Source of the DNA: Actomonas aquatica
GTDB taxonomy: Bacteria; Verrucomicrobiota; Verrucomicrobiia; Opitutales; Opitutaceae
NCBI RefSeq assembly: GCF_019679435.2
Contig: NZ_CP139781.1
Location: 5,886,001 to 5,950,000 of the forward strand
Direction of reading: 5' to 3'
DNA: 64,000 nucleotides
Positions 50,023-58,452 of the stretch are shown piece after piece. The notes under the pieces were generated by a model that saw only the letters and a program-made list of their open reading frames with translations, was not told the DNA's origin and searched no databases. A program made the translations under genes and the position numbers. Positions within the stretch are counted from its first letter, which is position 1; each line of letters starts with the position of its first letter.

Positions 50023-52215
50023 TTAGCGCAGGAAGGCTTCGTGGAGGCCACCGTCGACGGTGATGACCTGGCCGGTGGTTTTGCTGAGACGCTGGCTGGT
50101 GAGCAGGAAGTAGGCTTCCGCTTGGTCGGCCGGCGTGATGGGGGCCTTGGTCAGGGTGCGATCGGCGTAGAACTGCGCGAGTTTGCTGGTGAGCGACTCG
50201 GTCTCTTCGTCGTCGGTATACGGGATGTTGTATTTGGCGAGGGAGCCGATGACGCGGTCGCGCGGGAACATGGCCGAACCCTTCACAACGGTGGCGGGGG
50301 CGACGCCGTTGACGCGCACCAACGGGGAGAGCTCGATGGCGAGTTCGCGCACGAGGTGGTTGGCGGCGGCCTTGGAGGTGTCGTAGGCGACGGAGCCCTT
50401 TTTGGCCACGGCGGCGTTGGCCGAGGTGGTGAGCACGAGGTTGCCGCGCAGGCCCTGTTCGCGCCAGGTCTTGGCGGCTTCGTCGGCGACGAAGTAGGAA
50501 CCGCTGACGTTGATGCCGAAGGTGAGGGCCCACTTCTCGTCGGGGATGTGGCCGGTGGTGTCGGACGGCACGAAGATGCCGGCGGTGACGCAGATGTGAT
50601 CGAAACCACCATAGGCGAGCGCGACCTGGTCGAGCATGGTGCGGATGGAGGCGCGGTCGGTGATGTTGGCGGCGAGGCCGATGGCCGGACCGCAACCGGA
50701 GATACCGGTGCCGGCGACGCCGATGCCGAGACCGTATTGGTCGGTGATTTCCTTGGCGGTGGCTTCGGTGGCGGCGAGGTTGAGGTCGACGCAGACGATC
50801 TGCGCGCCCTCTTTGACGAGGCGGTGGGCGGTCTCTTTGCCGATGCCGGAGCCAGCGCCGATGACGAGGACGATCTGGCGGGCGAGTTCCTTCTCCGGCG
50901 GCATGCGGCGGAGTTTGGCTTCCTCGAGCAACCAGTATTCGATGTCGAAGGCTTCTTGCTGGGGCAGGGCGATGTATTCGTCGATGGCTTCGGCGCCGCG
51001 CATGACTTCAACCGCGCAGTTGTAGAACTCGGCGGTGACGCGGGACTCGGACTTGTCCTTGCCCCAGGCGATCATGCCGAGGCCGGGGATGAGCACGACC
51101 GTCGGGTTGGGGTCGCGCATGGCCGGGGAGTTGTCGTGTTTGCAGGCCTCGTAGTAGGCGGCGTAGTCCTTGCGGTAAGCGGCGAGACCGTCGGCGAGTT
51201 TGGCCTTGAGGGCGGCGATGTCCTCGGTCTGCGGATTCCAATCCACGTAGAGCGGTTTGATTTTGGTGCGCAGGAAGTGGTCGGGGCAGGAGGTGCCGAG
51301 CTCGGCGAGGCGAGGGGCGTCGGCGGAGTTGACGAAGCGGAGGATCTTTTCGTCGTCCTGGATGGTGCCAACGAAGCGCTTGAACTGGCTGACCTGACCG
51401 CGGAGCCACGGAAGGATGGCGGCGAAGGTGGTGTGGCGGTCGGCCTCCGGGAGGGTTTGGTATTTAGCGCCACCGAAGGCGGCGGCGTCACCGCCCTTGG
51501 CCTCGTATTTGGCTTCGATGTAGGCGGCGGCCTTTTCGATGAAGTCGAGGGTGTGGGTGTAGCAGACCTTGTCGTCGTCGTCCCAGGAGATGAAGCCGTG
51601 TTGGCCCATCATGATGGCCTTCACGTCGGGCTGGGCTTTCGCGATCTCCTGCATGGCGAGACCGAGCTCGAAGCCCGGGCGCATCCAAGGCACGTAAGCC
51701 ATGGTGCCGCCGAAGATCTCCTGGGTCAGCTCCTCGCAACGCTTGCTCGCGGCGATGGCGATGATGGCGTTGGGGTGCATGTGATCGACGTGTTTGCCCG
51801 GCAGGAAACTGTGGAGCGGGGTGTCGATGGAGGAGGCGCGCGGGTTCAGGTTGAAGGTCGTGTGGGTATACATGCCGACCATGGCGTCCTCGGCGGGGGT
51901 CTTGAGGCCGCGCTCGGGTTGAGCGTCGTAGACCTTTTGCAGGGCGAGGAGCTTGTCCTGATAGAGGGAGGAGAAGTTGGCGCGTTTCGACGTGCGCAGG
52001 TCGCCGCCGGAGCCCTTGACCCAGAGCACCTCGGTGGCGTCGCCGGAGAGCGGATCGTTCTCGGTGATCTTGGAGGAGGTGTTGCCGCCGCCGGTGTTGG
52101 TGATGCGTTGATCGGCCCCCAGAATGTTGGAGCGATAAACGAGGCGGTCGACGGGATCGAGCGACGCGGCATGAGCGTCGTCCCAGCTATAGGTGACGTA
52201 TTTGTAGTCGGACAT
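50023..52215 (-). CDS. Bifunctional rhamnulose-1-phosphate aldolase/short-chain dehydrogenase
   Basis: This 730-residue fusion has a class II aldolase N-terminus: NILGADQRITNTGGGNTSSK, HMHPNAIIAIAASKR with the metal His, and GQHGFISW, about residues 1-430. The short-chain dehydrogenase C-terminus has VIGAGSGIGKETAHRLV and the catalytic YDTSKAAANHL. Such fusions cleave L-rhamnulose-1-phosphate and oxidise the L-lactaldehyde to lactate with NAD. The start is Met at 52215 (MSDYKYVTYSWDDAHAASLDP). No encapsulation helix is visible, so it looks cytosolic. Confidence 0.93.
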   Translation of the reverse strand: MSDYKYVTYSWDDAHAASLDPVDRLVYRSNILGADQRITNTGGGNTSSKITENDPLSGDATEVLWVKGSGGDLRTSKRANFSSLYQDKLLALQKVYDAQPERGLKTPAEDAMVGMYTHTTFNLNPRASSIDTPLHSFLPGKHVDHMHPNAIIAIAASKRCEELTQEIFGGTMAYVPWMRPGFELGLAMQEIAKAQPDVKAIMMGQHGFISWDDDDKVCYTHTLDFIEKAAAYIEAKYEAKGGDAAAFGGAKYQTLPEADRHTTFAAILPWLRGQVSQFKRFVGTIQDDEKILRFVNSADAPRLAELGTSCPDHFLRTKIKPLYVDWNPQTEDIAALKAKLADGLAAYRKDYAAYYEACKHDNSPAMRDPNPTVVLIPGLGMIAWGKDKSESRVTAEFYNCAVEVMRGAEAIDEYIALPQQEAFDIEYWLLEEAKLRRMPPEKELARQIVLVIGAGSGIGKETAHRLVKEGAQIVCVDLNLAATEATAKEITDQYGLGIGVAGTGISGCGPAIGLAANITDRASIRTMLDQVALAYGGFDHICVTAGIFVPSDTTGHIPDEKWALTFGINVSGSYFVADEAAKTWREQGLRGNLVLTTSANAAVAKKGSVAYDTSKAAANHLVRELAIELSPLVRVNGVAPATVVKGSAMFPRDRVIGSLAKYNIPYTDDEETESLTSKLAQFYADRTLTKAPITPADQAEAYFLLTSQRLSKTTGQVITVDGGLHEAFLR

Positions 52216-52325
52216 GGATGTTTGGGAAGGTAAGGTTCGGTTGGTCAAAAAAGTCGGACCGCGCGGGTGACGCGACGCGACGACGGCCGGGGAGGCCGGG
52301 TGCAAGAAGGTGAGGGAAGTCGCCG

Positions 52326-53108
52326 CTAACGGGCGAAGATCCGGCGGGTAACCGGAAGTTGGATACCGGCCTCGGCGAGCGCGTTGGCTTTCGCGTCGGT
52401 GACGAGGTGGAATTTGCCCTCCCAGGCGGTCACGCGGTAGGGCGTGGCGCGACCGAGCTTGGAGGCGTCGAGGCCGAAATAGAGGTCGCGGGCGTGGGCG
52501 AGCACAGCGATCTGGAAGGCGGCAATCTCGGCGTGGGAATTGGTAATGCCGTAGGCGTCCATGCCCTCGCCACCGAGCACGGCGGCGTCGAAGACCCAGC
52601 TGTCGAGGGCCCGGGCGGATTCGGCGCCGAGCAGGATGGCCTGGCGGTGCAGGAAGGTGCCGCCGATGACGTGCAGTTCGATGCCGTCGGCGCCGCCGAG
52701 CACGGTGGCGACCGGGAGGCTGTTGGTGACCACGAGCAGCTGGCGTTTGCGGCGCTCGGTCACGAGGTGGCGGGCGACGGCCTGCACGGTGGTGCCGGCA
52801 TCGAGGAAGACCGCGCCCTTGGTGGGGAGGCGGCGGGCGATGGTGGCGGCGATGCGGGACTTGGCGGTGCGGGCGCGATGCGCGCGTTCGCCGTGGGAGG
52901 CAAAGTTGGTGTTGTAGTCGGCGAGGGCGCCGCCGCGGGTGCGAGTAATCTGGCCGTCTGCCGCGATGGCGGCGAGGTCGCGCCGGGCGGTGGCGGGGGA
53001 GATGTCGAGCCGACGGCAGATCTCACCGACGGGCAGGAACCCATCGGTGCGGATCAGCGCGCGGAGTGACTCGCGGCGCGCTTCGACAATGTGCAGGGGA
53101 ACTCGCAT
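52326..53108 (-). CDS. DeoR family transcriptional regulator
   Basis: This 260-residue repressor has an N-terminal winged helix (ESLRALIRTDGFLPVGEICRRLDISPATARRDLAAIAADGQITRTRGGAL) and a C-terminal sugar-phosphate sensor: KGAVFLDAGTTVQAVARHLV, then VTNSLPVATVLGG and LGGEGMDAYGIT. It lies just upstream of the fused aldolase-dehydrogenase gene. The likely effector is a rhamnose pathway phosphate, for example rhamnulose-1-phosphate or DHAP. An inverted repeat 24 bases before its start suggests autoregulation. Confidence 0.92.
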   Translation of the reverse strand: MRVPLHIVEARRESLRALIRTDGFLPVGEICRRLDISPATARRDLAAIAADGQITRTRGGALADYNTNFASHGERAHRARTAKSRIAATIARRLPTKGAVFLDAGTTVQAVARHLVTERRKRQLLVVTNSLPVATVLGGADGIELHVIGGTFLHRQAILLGAESARALDSWVFDAAVLGGEGMDAYGITNSHAEIAAFQIAVLAHARDLYFGLDASKLGRATPYRVTAWEGKFHLVTDAKANALAEAGIQLPVTRRIFAR

Positions 53109-53131
53109 GGAGTGCCGCAGGGATCGCTGGC

Positions 53132-53155
53132 TATATGAGCGCAGTCAATCATATA
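53132..53155 (-). promoter_or_regulatory. Candidate DeoR operator upstream of deoR
   Basis: A perfect inverted repeat TATATGA, 10 bases, TCATATA lies 24 bases before the deoR start. Its partner is at 49681-49704. Confidence 0.65.
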
Positions 53156-53198
53156 AAGTGGCGAACGGCGGGAGGCCGTCGCTGCGAACCGCTTTGTT

Positions 53199-54086
53199 TC
53201 AGAAACGAAACCGGTCGACGGGGAGACCGCGCACGTCGGGCTGGCAGGTGAAGAGGCTGCCGGCGAGTGGCTGGGGGGCGCGGGCGGCGGCGTCGAGGCC
53301 TTCGAAGGCGGTGGTGATGTAGAGCGTAGCGAGGTCGGGGCCGCCGAAGGCGCAGGAGGTGACTTGGGCGACCGGCAGTTCCACCTTGGCGAGTTCGGCT
53401 CCGGTGAGGCCGTCGAGCCGGCGGACGCAGTGTCCATTATAGAAGGCGACCCACAGATGGCCCTCGGCATCGATACACATGCCGTCAGGCGTGTCGTCGA
53501 CTTGGGAGTAGTTGGCCAATGTTTCGCGATTGAAGATCGTGCCGGTGTCGGCGGACCACGAGTAGCGATCGACGAGGCCGGTGAGGGAGTCGATGAAGTA
53601 GCAGAAGCGACCGTCGGGCGACCAGGCGAGGCCGTTGGAGCAACCGGTTTGGCGGCGTTGGGCGGCGGGGCCGGCGGCGGCGGTGACGCGGTAAAGGGCG
53701 CCGGTGAAGTTGCCCCAATCTAGTGGCACGGTGCCGGCCCAGAGGCGCCCTTGCGGGTCGCACTTGCCGTCGTTGCAACGGAAGTCGGTTTCCGGATCGA
53801 GACGGTGGAACGGCGTGGCATCGCCGGTGGCAAGATCGAGGCAAACGACCTCGGCGCCGCGTGCAGCCAACCAGATGCCCGGCCGATTGGTTGGCACGGC
53901 GAACCCGCAGCGAGCGCCCATTTCCCAGTGCGTGGTCGCGCCGGTGGCGGGGTCGTGGCGGAAGAAGCGACCGGTGTTGATGTCGACCCAGTGGAAATAC
54001 TGGGTGAGGTCGTCCCAGACCGGACCTTCGCCGAGTTCGTAGAGGCCGAGGGCGGGCAGGGGAGTGGCAGAGAGGGTGTCAGGCAT
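53199..54086 (-). CDS. SMP-30/gluconolactonase/LRE family protein
   Basis: This 295-residue six-bladed beta-propeller has the family start LGEGPVWDDLTQYFHWVDINTGRFFRHDP and the metal-site motifs CNDGKCDPQGRLWAGT, CSNGLAWSPDGRFCYFIDS and DDTPDGMCIDAEGHLWVAFY. Such enzymes open sugar lactones. It could serve a rhamnono-lactone or another aldonolactone, and it lies upstream of deoR in the rhamnose region. Confidence 0.88.
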   Translation of the reverse strand: MPDTLSATPLPALGLYELGEGPVWDDLTQYFHWVDINTGRFFRHDPATGATTHWEMGARCGFAVPTNRPGIWLAARGAEVVCLDLATGDATPFHRLDPETDFRCNDGKCDPQGRLWAGTVPLDWGNFTGALYRVTAAAGPAAQRRQTGCSNGLAWSPDGRFCYFIDSLTGLVDRYSWSADTGTIFNRETLANYSQVDDTPDGMCIDAEGHLWVAFYNGHCVRRLDGLTGAELAKVELPVAQVTSCAFGGPDLATLYITTAFEGLDAAARAPQPLAGSLFTCQPDVRGLPVDRFRF

Positions 54087-54417
54087 TGTTGGATACAGAA
54101 AATGGTGGGAGCTGTCGAAAATGGGTGGCGAAAAGTCTTATCCGATTTTGGCGCGGCGGGGCAAACGCGACCTATTCATTTAGGTGCGTTAAAGGTCGGC
54201 AGAGGGAAAATAGTCTCAATACCCAAATACCCATTCTCTGGAATCGGGGCCTTTCGCGGGGGGAAAAGGATTGAACCATAAATCACGGATGATTTAACGA
54301 AACATCTTAAACCCCCCTGCCTTTGACGTGCATCCAAGCGTGCGCTGCCTCGTGTGGCGTAAACCCGCCGAAGGTGGTTCGGGATAGCATCCAAATAACA
54401 CCCAAACACCAGACCCC
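54087..54417 (+). other. 331-bp regulatory gap before the TonB receptor
   Basis: The gap is divergent between the SMP-30 gene and the receptor gene. Apart from the LacI-type site at 54291-54306, I see no gene, no terminator and no clear -35/-10 pair. Confidence 0.5.
54291..54306 (+). promoter_or_regulatory. Candidate LacI operator 1 (TonB receptor)
   Basis: The sequence GATTTAACGAAACATC lies 111 bases before the receptor ATG. With the three bases in front, 18 of 19 are shared with the site at 60051-60069. Confidence 0.65.
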
Positions 54418-57400
54418 ATGCTCAATAAAAACGCCTCCGCTCCGGCTACGGGGCGGCGATTCTGGTCACGAGCAGTCTCGGCGAGTCTCCTTGGTCTGAT
54501 GGCCCTTCCGGCCATCGGTCAAACGGCAGACCCGGCGGACGACGTGATCGATGATGAGGAGCTCATCATCCTGTCGCCCTTCGTAGTGGACGCTCAGGAA
54601 GACGCCGGTAGCTACCGTGCGACTTCGACCCTCGCGGGTTCCCGTATCCGCACTGACCTCAAGGACGTCGCGTCCTCGATCACCGTTGTCACCGCCGAGT
54701 TCCTCAAGGACACCGGTGCGACGGACAACCAAACCCTGCTGCAATACACCACGAACACGGAAGTGGGCGGTGTGTATGGTAACTTCGCCGGCGTAGGCGG
54801 CACCTTCATCGATGGTGCCAGTGAAGGCTCGAACTTCCTGCGTCCGAACAACAACACCCGCGTGCGCGGCCTCGATTCGGCCGACAACACCCGTGACCTC
54901 TTCCAGTCGGACATCCCGTGGGATGCTTTCAACGTGGGTCGCGTGGACCTGCAGCGCGGTCCGAACTCGATCCTCTTCGGTTTCGGTTCCCCTGCCGGTA
55001 TCATCAACACCAGCCTGAATGGCGCTACTTTGGGCCGCTCCGAAGGCAATGTTGAGTTCCGCGTGGGTAGTTTCGGCAGCATGCGCGCGTCGTTCGACTA
55101 CAACAAAGTGATCATCCCCGACGAACTCGCCGTGCGCGTGTCCGCCGTTTCCGATGACACGCAGTATCGCCAGGACCCGGCCTTCAATCGTTCGGACCGT
55201 ATCTTCGCCGCCGTGCGTTGGGCGCCGGACTTCCTCCGCACCGACACGGCCTCCACGATCATCCGCGCTAACTTCGAAAGCGGTGAAGTCGTGGCCAACC
55301 GTCCGCGCGTGCTCCCGCCCTGGGACCACATCACGCCTTACTTCGATCCCAACGCCATCAACAAGCAGTCCTGGGATCCGTATCAGGCTTGGGCTTCCGG
55401 CGTGGTCGTCACCTCTTCCGACGGTGCCGCTCCTGGCGTGACCCCGAATCCGTGGGTCGCCCAATACTTCGGCCCCGGCGTGCAGAACGTCAGCGCTCCG
55501 ACCTTTGTCTACGACTCGTCCGATGCGTCCAACTACGTGGCGGTCTATCAAGCCAGCCCGGGCAACTACTGGGGTATCAACCCGCAGGGTCAGCGCGACG
55601 GTGGCATCGATGGTTTCCCTTACGGGTCCAACATCGGTATCGGCAGCTACGCCGACGCGGCGCGCAACACCAACATGTATCTGGACAGCTCCCTCTTCCC
55701 GGGTGCTGACAGCGGCTTCTACAAGCGCAAGTCCATCACCGACCCGTCGATCTTCGACTTCTACCATAACCTGCTCGACGGCGACGCCAAGCGCGAGTGG
55801 CAGAACTGGGACGCCTACAACATCACCCTCGAGCAGACCCTCTTCGACGGCCGCGCCGGTCTCGAGTTGGTCTACGACAAGCAGGAGTATGACGATGGTC
55901 AGTCCCGCAACCTCAACGACCCTTACATCTCGGTCGACATCCGCTCGAACCTGATGCGTTACCCGGGTGAGCTCGACGGTCTCGCCGTCGCCAACCCGAA
56001 CGTCGGTCGTGCCTTTGTGGCCGGCAACTCCAAGAACGGTGGCAACACCCAGATGTTCAGCGACCGTGAGAACCTGCGCGCCACCGCCTTCGCCGACATC
56101 CAGTTCGACGATTTCATGGACAGCGATTCCCTGGTCGCCCGTATCCTCGGCCGCCACGTCATCACCGGCGTGTATTCGGAAGAGACCTACGAGCGGGAGA
56201 ACCGCAACTTCGTGCGCTACGCCGTGGATCCCTCCTGGTCCGACGCGATCGGCACCGGTCCGTCCGGCGCCAACGACGGTGGTCTCTCCCAAGGCGACAC
56301 CACCATCGACTGGGTCTACTACCTCTCCGGCAACCTGAGCGCCTACAACTCCGCCTCCGGTCTCAACCTGCCCCGCATCACGGGTCAGCACGATCCCTCC
56401 GGCGAGCACGGCATCCTCTACTTCAACAGCCGTTGGAACAGCGACACGGTCAACCCGGGCGACTTCTGGTATAACACCGCTCGCGGTCAGTCCAACGACC
56501 CCGTGGGTGAAGATTCCACCCAGTCGGAAAACCCGGCCAACTACGTCGGTTGGGAGACTGGCTCCTTCAAGGTGCTCAACGCCATGGGCGGCGACATCGA
56601 TCGCCTCTACACCGACATCTCCCGCACCAAGCGCGAGACCGAGTCCACCGCGCTCACCTGGCAGGCCTACCTGATCGACGACCTGCTCGTCGGCACCTAC
56701 GGCTGGCGTGAAGACAAGCAGACCCTGCGTTCCGGCGCCGACAGCTCCAACGCCGCCGGCAACCTCGACGGTTATGCTCACGTGAATCCGGAACTCGACC
56801 CGCTCGATCCGGAAACGGGTTCCAGCGACGGCCAGAGCCGCAGCTGGGGTCTCGTGCTCCACACGCCGCGCGCCATTCGTGAGCGCATGCCCTGGGGCAC
56901 CAACCTGAGCCTCACCTACAGCAACGGCCGCAACTCCCGCGTCGAAAACCGCTACGGCTTCGACGGCAACCCGCTGCCGAATGCCAAGGGTGAAACCAAG
57001 GACTACGGCGTGGTCATCAGCACCCTCGACGACCGTCTCCAGATCAAGGTGACCAAGTATGAGACCACCGTCTCCGACGCCAACCTCTCGAGCGTCTCCT
57101 CCGAAGTCTCCACCCTCGGTGCCAACACCTACTACCTCCGCAACCTCGAAGGTTGGGGCACGGGCACGGTGATGGCCTACCTCAACGGTTTGGACGGCAA
57201 CAGCCCCGGCAACGAGTGGTTCTGGAACTGGGCCCTCATCGACGAGAACTGGGACAACACCTACAACGATCCCAACAGCGCTGCGTTCCTCAACCATCCC
57301 TCGACGGTTGCCCAGCAGGCCGCGATCAACTCCTGGCTCTCCCAGATGATGCCCGCCTCGTGGTATGAAGCCTACGGTTTCAACATCAACTACGACGCCG

Positions 57401-58161
57401 CCGTGGCCGGTGACTACGCCAACTCCTTCCCGGGTTGGGATCCGTCCCCGTCCATCGGCAATATCCAGCCCGCGGGCGGTGGCCGCATCAACGGCGCCTG
57501 GCCGACCGGCACGGTGAACAACAAGTCCGAAGGTTGGGAGTTCGAGATCATCGGTCAGCCGACCCCGAACCTCAACATCTCGATCAACGCTTCGAAGACC
57601 ACCGCTTCCCAGACCGCCCTCGGTCAGAGCCTGGTCAACTTCATCGAGTCGCAATACGCCAAGTATCAGTCCCCCGCCGGTGACCTCCGGATGTGGTGGG
57701 CGGGTGGCGACACCATGCGCCAGGCCTACACGCAGAACATCTGGAGCGCTTACCAGTTCCAGCTGCAGACCAACGGCAAGCTCGTCCCGGAAATGTCCCC
57801 GTGGCGCGCCAACGTCATCGCGAACTACAACTTCGATGAAGGCTTCCTCAACGGCACCAACATCGGTCTCGCCTACCGCTGGCAGGACGGTCGCATCCTC
57901 GGCTACGGCCTGAATGCGGCGCAGGACAACCTCGACGTTGACGCCCCGATCTGGAGCTCCTCCGAGGATCACCTCGACCTGTGGATCGGTCACGAGCGCA
58001 AGCTCACCGAGAAGCTCCGCTGGCGCGTTCAGTTGAACATGCGCAACGTCGGCGAGAGCGTGCACCTCGAGCAGTTGAGCGTGCAGCCCGACGGCTCTCC
58101 GGGTGCCTACCGCATCGCCGAAGGCACCACCTGGACCCTCACCAATACGTTCTCCTTCTGA
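54418..58161 (+). CDS. TonB-dependent receptor
   Basis: This 1247-residue outer-membrane receptor is longer than usual (700-1000). A signal peptide (ending LGLMALPAIGQT) is followed by an acidic stretch and a TonB-box-like region, then the plug: SRIRTDLKDVASSITVVTAEFLKDTGATDN, and later the RVDLQRGPNSILFGFGSPAGIINTS segment. The barrel ends with TWTLTNTFSF, with the terminal Phe of outer-membrane proteins. The large extracellular loops are Asn/Gly/Trp-rich. It would import an oligosaccharide, presumably for the GH1 and GH31 enzymes downstream. Its own transcript ends at a strong terminator. Confidence 0.93.
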   Translation: MLNKNASAPATGRRFWSRAVSASLLGLMALPAIGQTADPADDVIDDEELIILSPFVVDAQEDAGSYRATSTLAGSRIRTDLKDVASSITVVTAEFLKDTGATDNQTLLQYTTNTEVGGVYGNFAGVGGTFIDGASEGSNFLRPNNNTRVRGLDSADNTRDLFQSDIPWDAFNVGRVDLQRGPNSILFGFGSPAGIINTSLNGATLGRSEGNVEFRVGSFGSMRASFDYNKVIIPDELAVRVSAVSDDTQYRQDPAFNRSDRIFAAVRWAPDFLRTDTASTIIRANFESGEVVANRPRVLPPWDHITPYFDPNAINKQSWDPYQAWASGVVVTSSDGAAPGVTPNPWVAQYFGPGVQNVSAPTFVYDSSDASNYVAVYQASPGNYWGINPQGQRDGGIDGFPYGSNIGIGSYADAARNTNMYLDSSLFPGADSGFYKRKSITDPSIFDFYHNLLDGDAKREWQNWDAYNITLEQTLFDGRAGLELVYDKQEYDDGQSRNLNDPYISVDIRSNLMRYPGELDGLAVANPNVGRAFVAGNSKNGGNTQMFSDRENLRATAFADIQFDDFMDSDSLVARILGRHVITGVYSEETYERENRNFVRYAVDPSWSDAIGTGPSGANDGGLSQGDTTIDWVYYLSGNLSAYNSASGLNLPRITGQHDPSGEHGILYFNSRWNSDTVNPGDFWYNTARGQSNDPVGEDSTQSENPANYVGWETGSFKVLNAMGGDIDRLYTDISRTKRETESTALTWQAYLIDDLLVGTYGWREDKQTLRSGADSSNAAGNLDGYAHVNPELDPLDPETGSSDGQSRSWGLVLHTPRAIRERMPWGTNLSLTYSNGRNSRVENRYGFDGNPLPNAKGETKDYGVVISTLDDRLQIKVTKYETTVSDANLSSVSSEVSTLGANTYYLRNLEGWGTGTVMAYLNGLDGNSPGNEWFWNWALIDENWDNTYNDPNSAAFLNHPSTVAQQAAINSWLSQMMPASWYEAYGFNINYDAAVAGDYANSFPGWDPSPSIGNIQPAGGGRINGAWPTGTVNNKSEGWEFEIIGQPTPNLNISINASKTTASQTALGQSLVNFIESQYAKYQSPAGDLRMWWAGGDTMRQAYTQNIWSAYQFQLQTNGKLVPEMSPWRANVIANYNFDEGFLNGTNIGLAYRWQDGRILGYGLNAAQDNLDVDAPIWSSSEDHLDLWIGHERKLTEKLRWRVQLNMRNVGESVHLEQLSVQPDGSPGAYRIAEGTTWTLTNTFSF

Positions 58162-58254
58162 TCTAATGGGTCTCGTGGAATGTAGGGTATGCAACAAAAC
58201 CGCGGGACCTGTATCGGACCGAACTGAATTGGACCACTGATTGGTCAATAGGAG

Positions 58255-58284
58255 AGACCCCCACTGCGAAAGCGGTGGGGGTCT
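58255..58284 (+). terminator. Rho-independent terminator after the TonB receptor
   Basis: An 11-bp stem (AGACCCCCACT/GGTGGGGGTCT, with one G-T pair) is followed by TTGTTTTTT. Confidence 0.92.
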
Positions 58285-58400
58285 TTGTTTTTTGGATACA
58301 AGATCGGGTTCGGTTCGCGCGGTCACCGGCCGACACATGCGGCGGCGGGAAACGCAGCTTTGTGGGGTTTGAGGAGGGTATGGGATTGCGATTTGCCTTA

Positions 58401-58416
58401 GATTTTAGGTTAAATC
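58401..58416 (-). promoter_or_regulatory. Candidate LacI operator 2 (GH1 gene)
   Basis: On the minus strand this reads GATTTAACCTAAAATC, matching operator 3 at 14 of 16 positions. It lies 36 bases before the GH1 ATG and is itself a good palindrome (GATTT/AAATC arms). Confidence 0.6.
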
Positions 58417-58452
58417 TGCCTTTCCCGGCTTCAGAGCACCAAAGATTGCACC

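Noticed and set aside
49672..50026. G/R-rich frames around 49.7-50.0 kb
   Set aside because: They arise from a G-rich near-repeat and a REP-like hairpin; Arg/Gly/Ala-only translations are not convincing.
49984..52233. A 749-residue + strand frame opposite the aldolase-dehydrogenase gene
   Set aside because: The translation is repetitive Gly/Val/Asp-rich; the minus frame has clear aldolase and SDR motifs.
54466..58338. A 1290-residue open frame on the minus strand opposite the TonB receptor
   Set aside because: It is the antisense of a highly biased gene; the translation is Val/Gly/Asp/Glu-rich without domains, while the + frame has plug, barrel and signal peptide.
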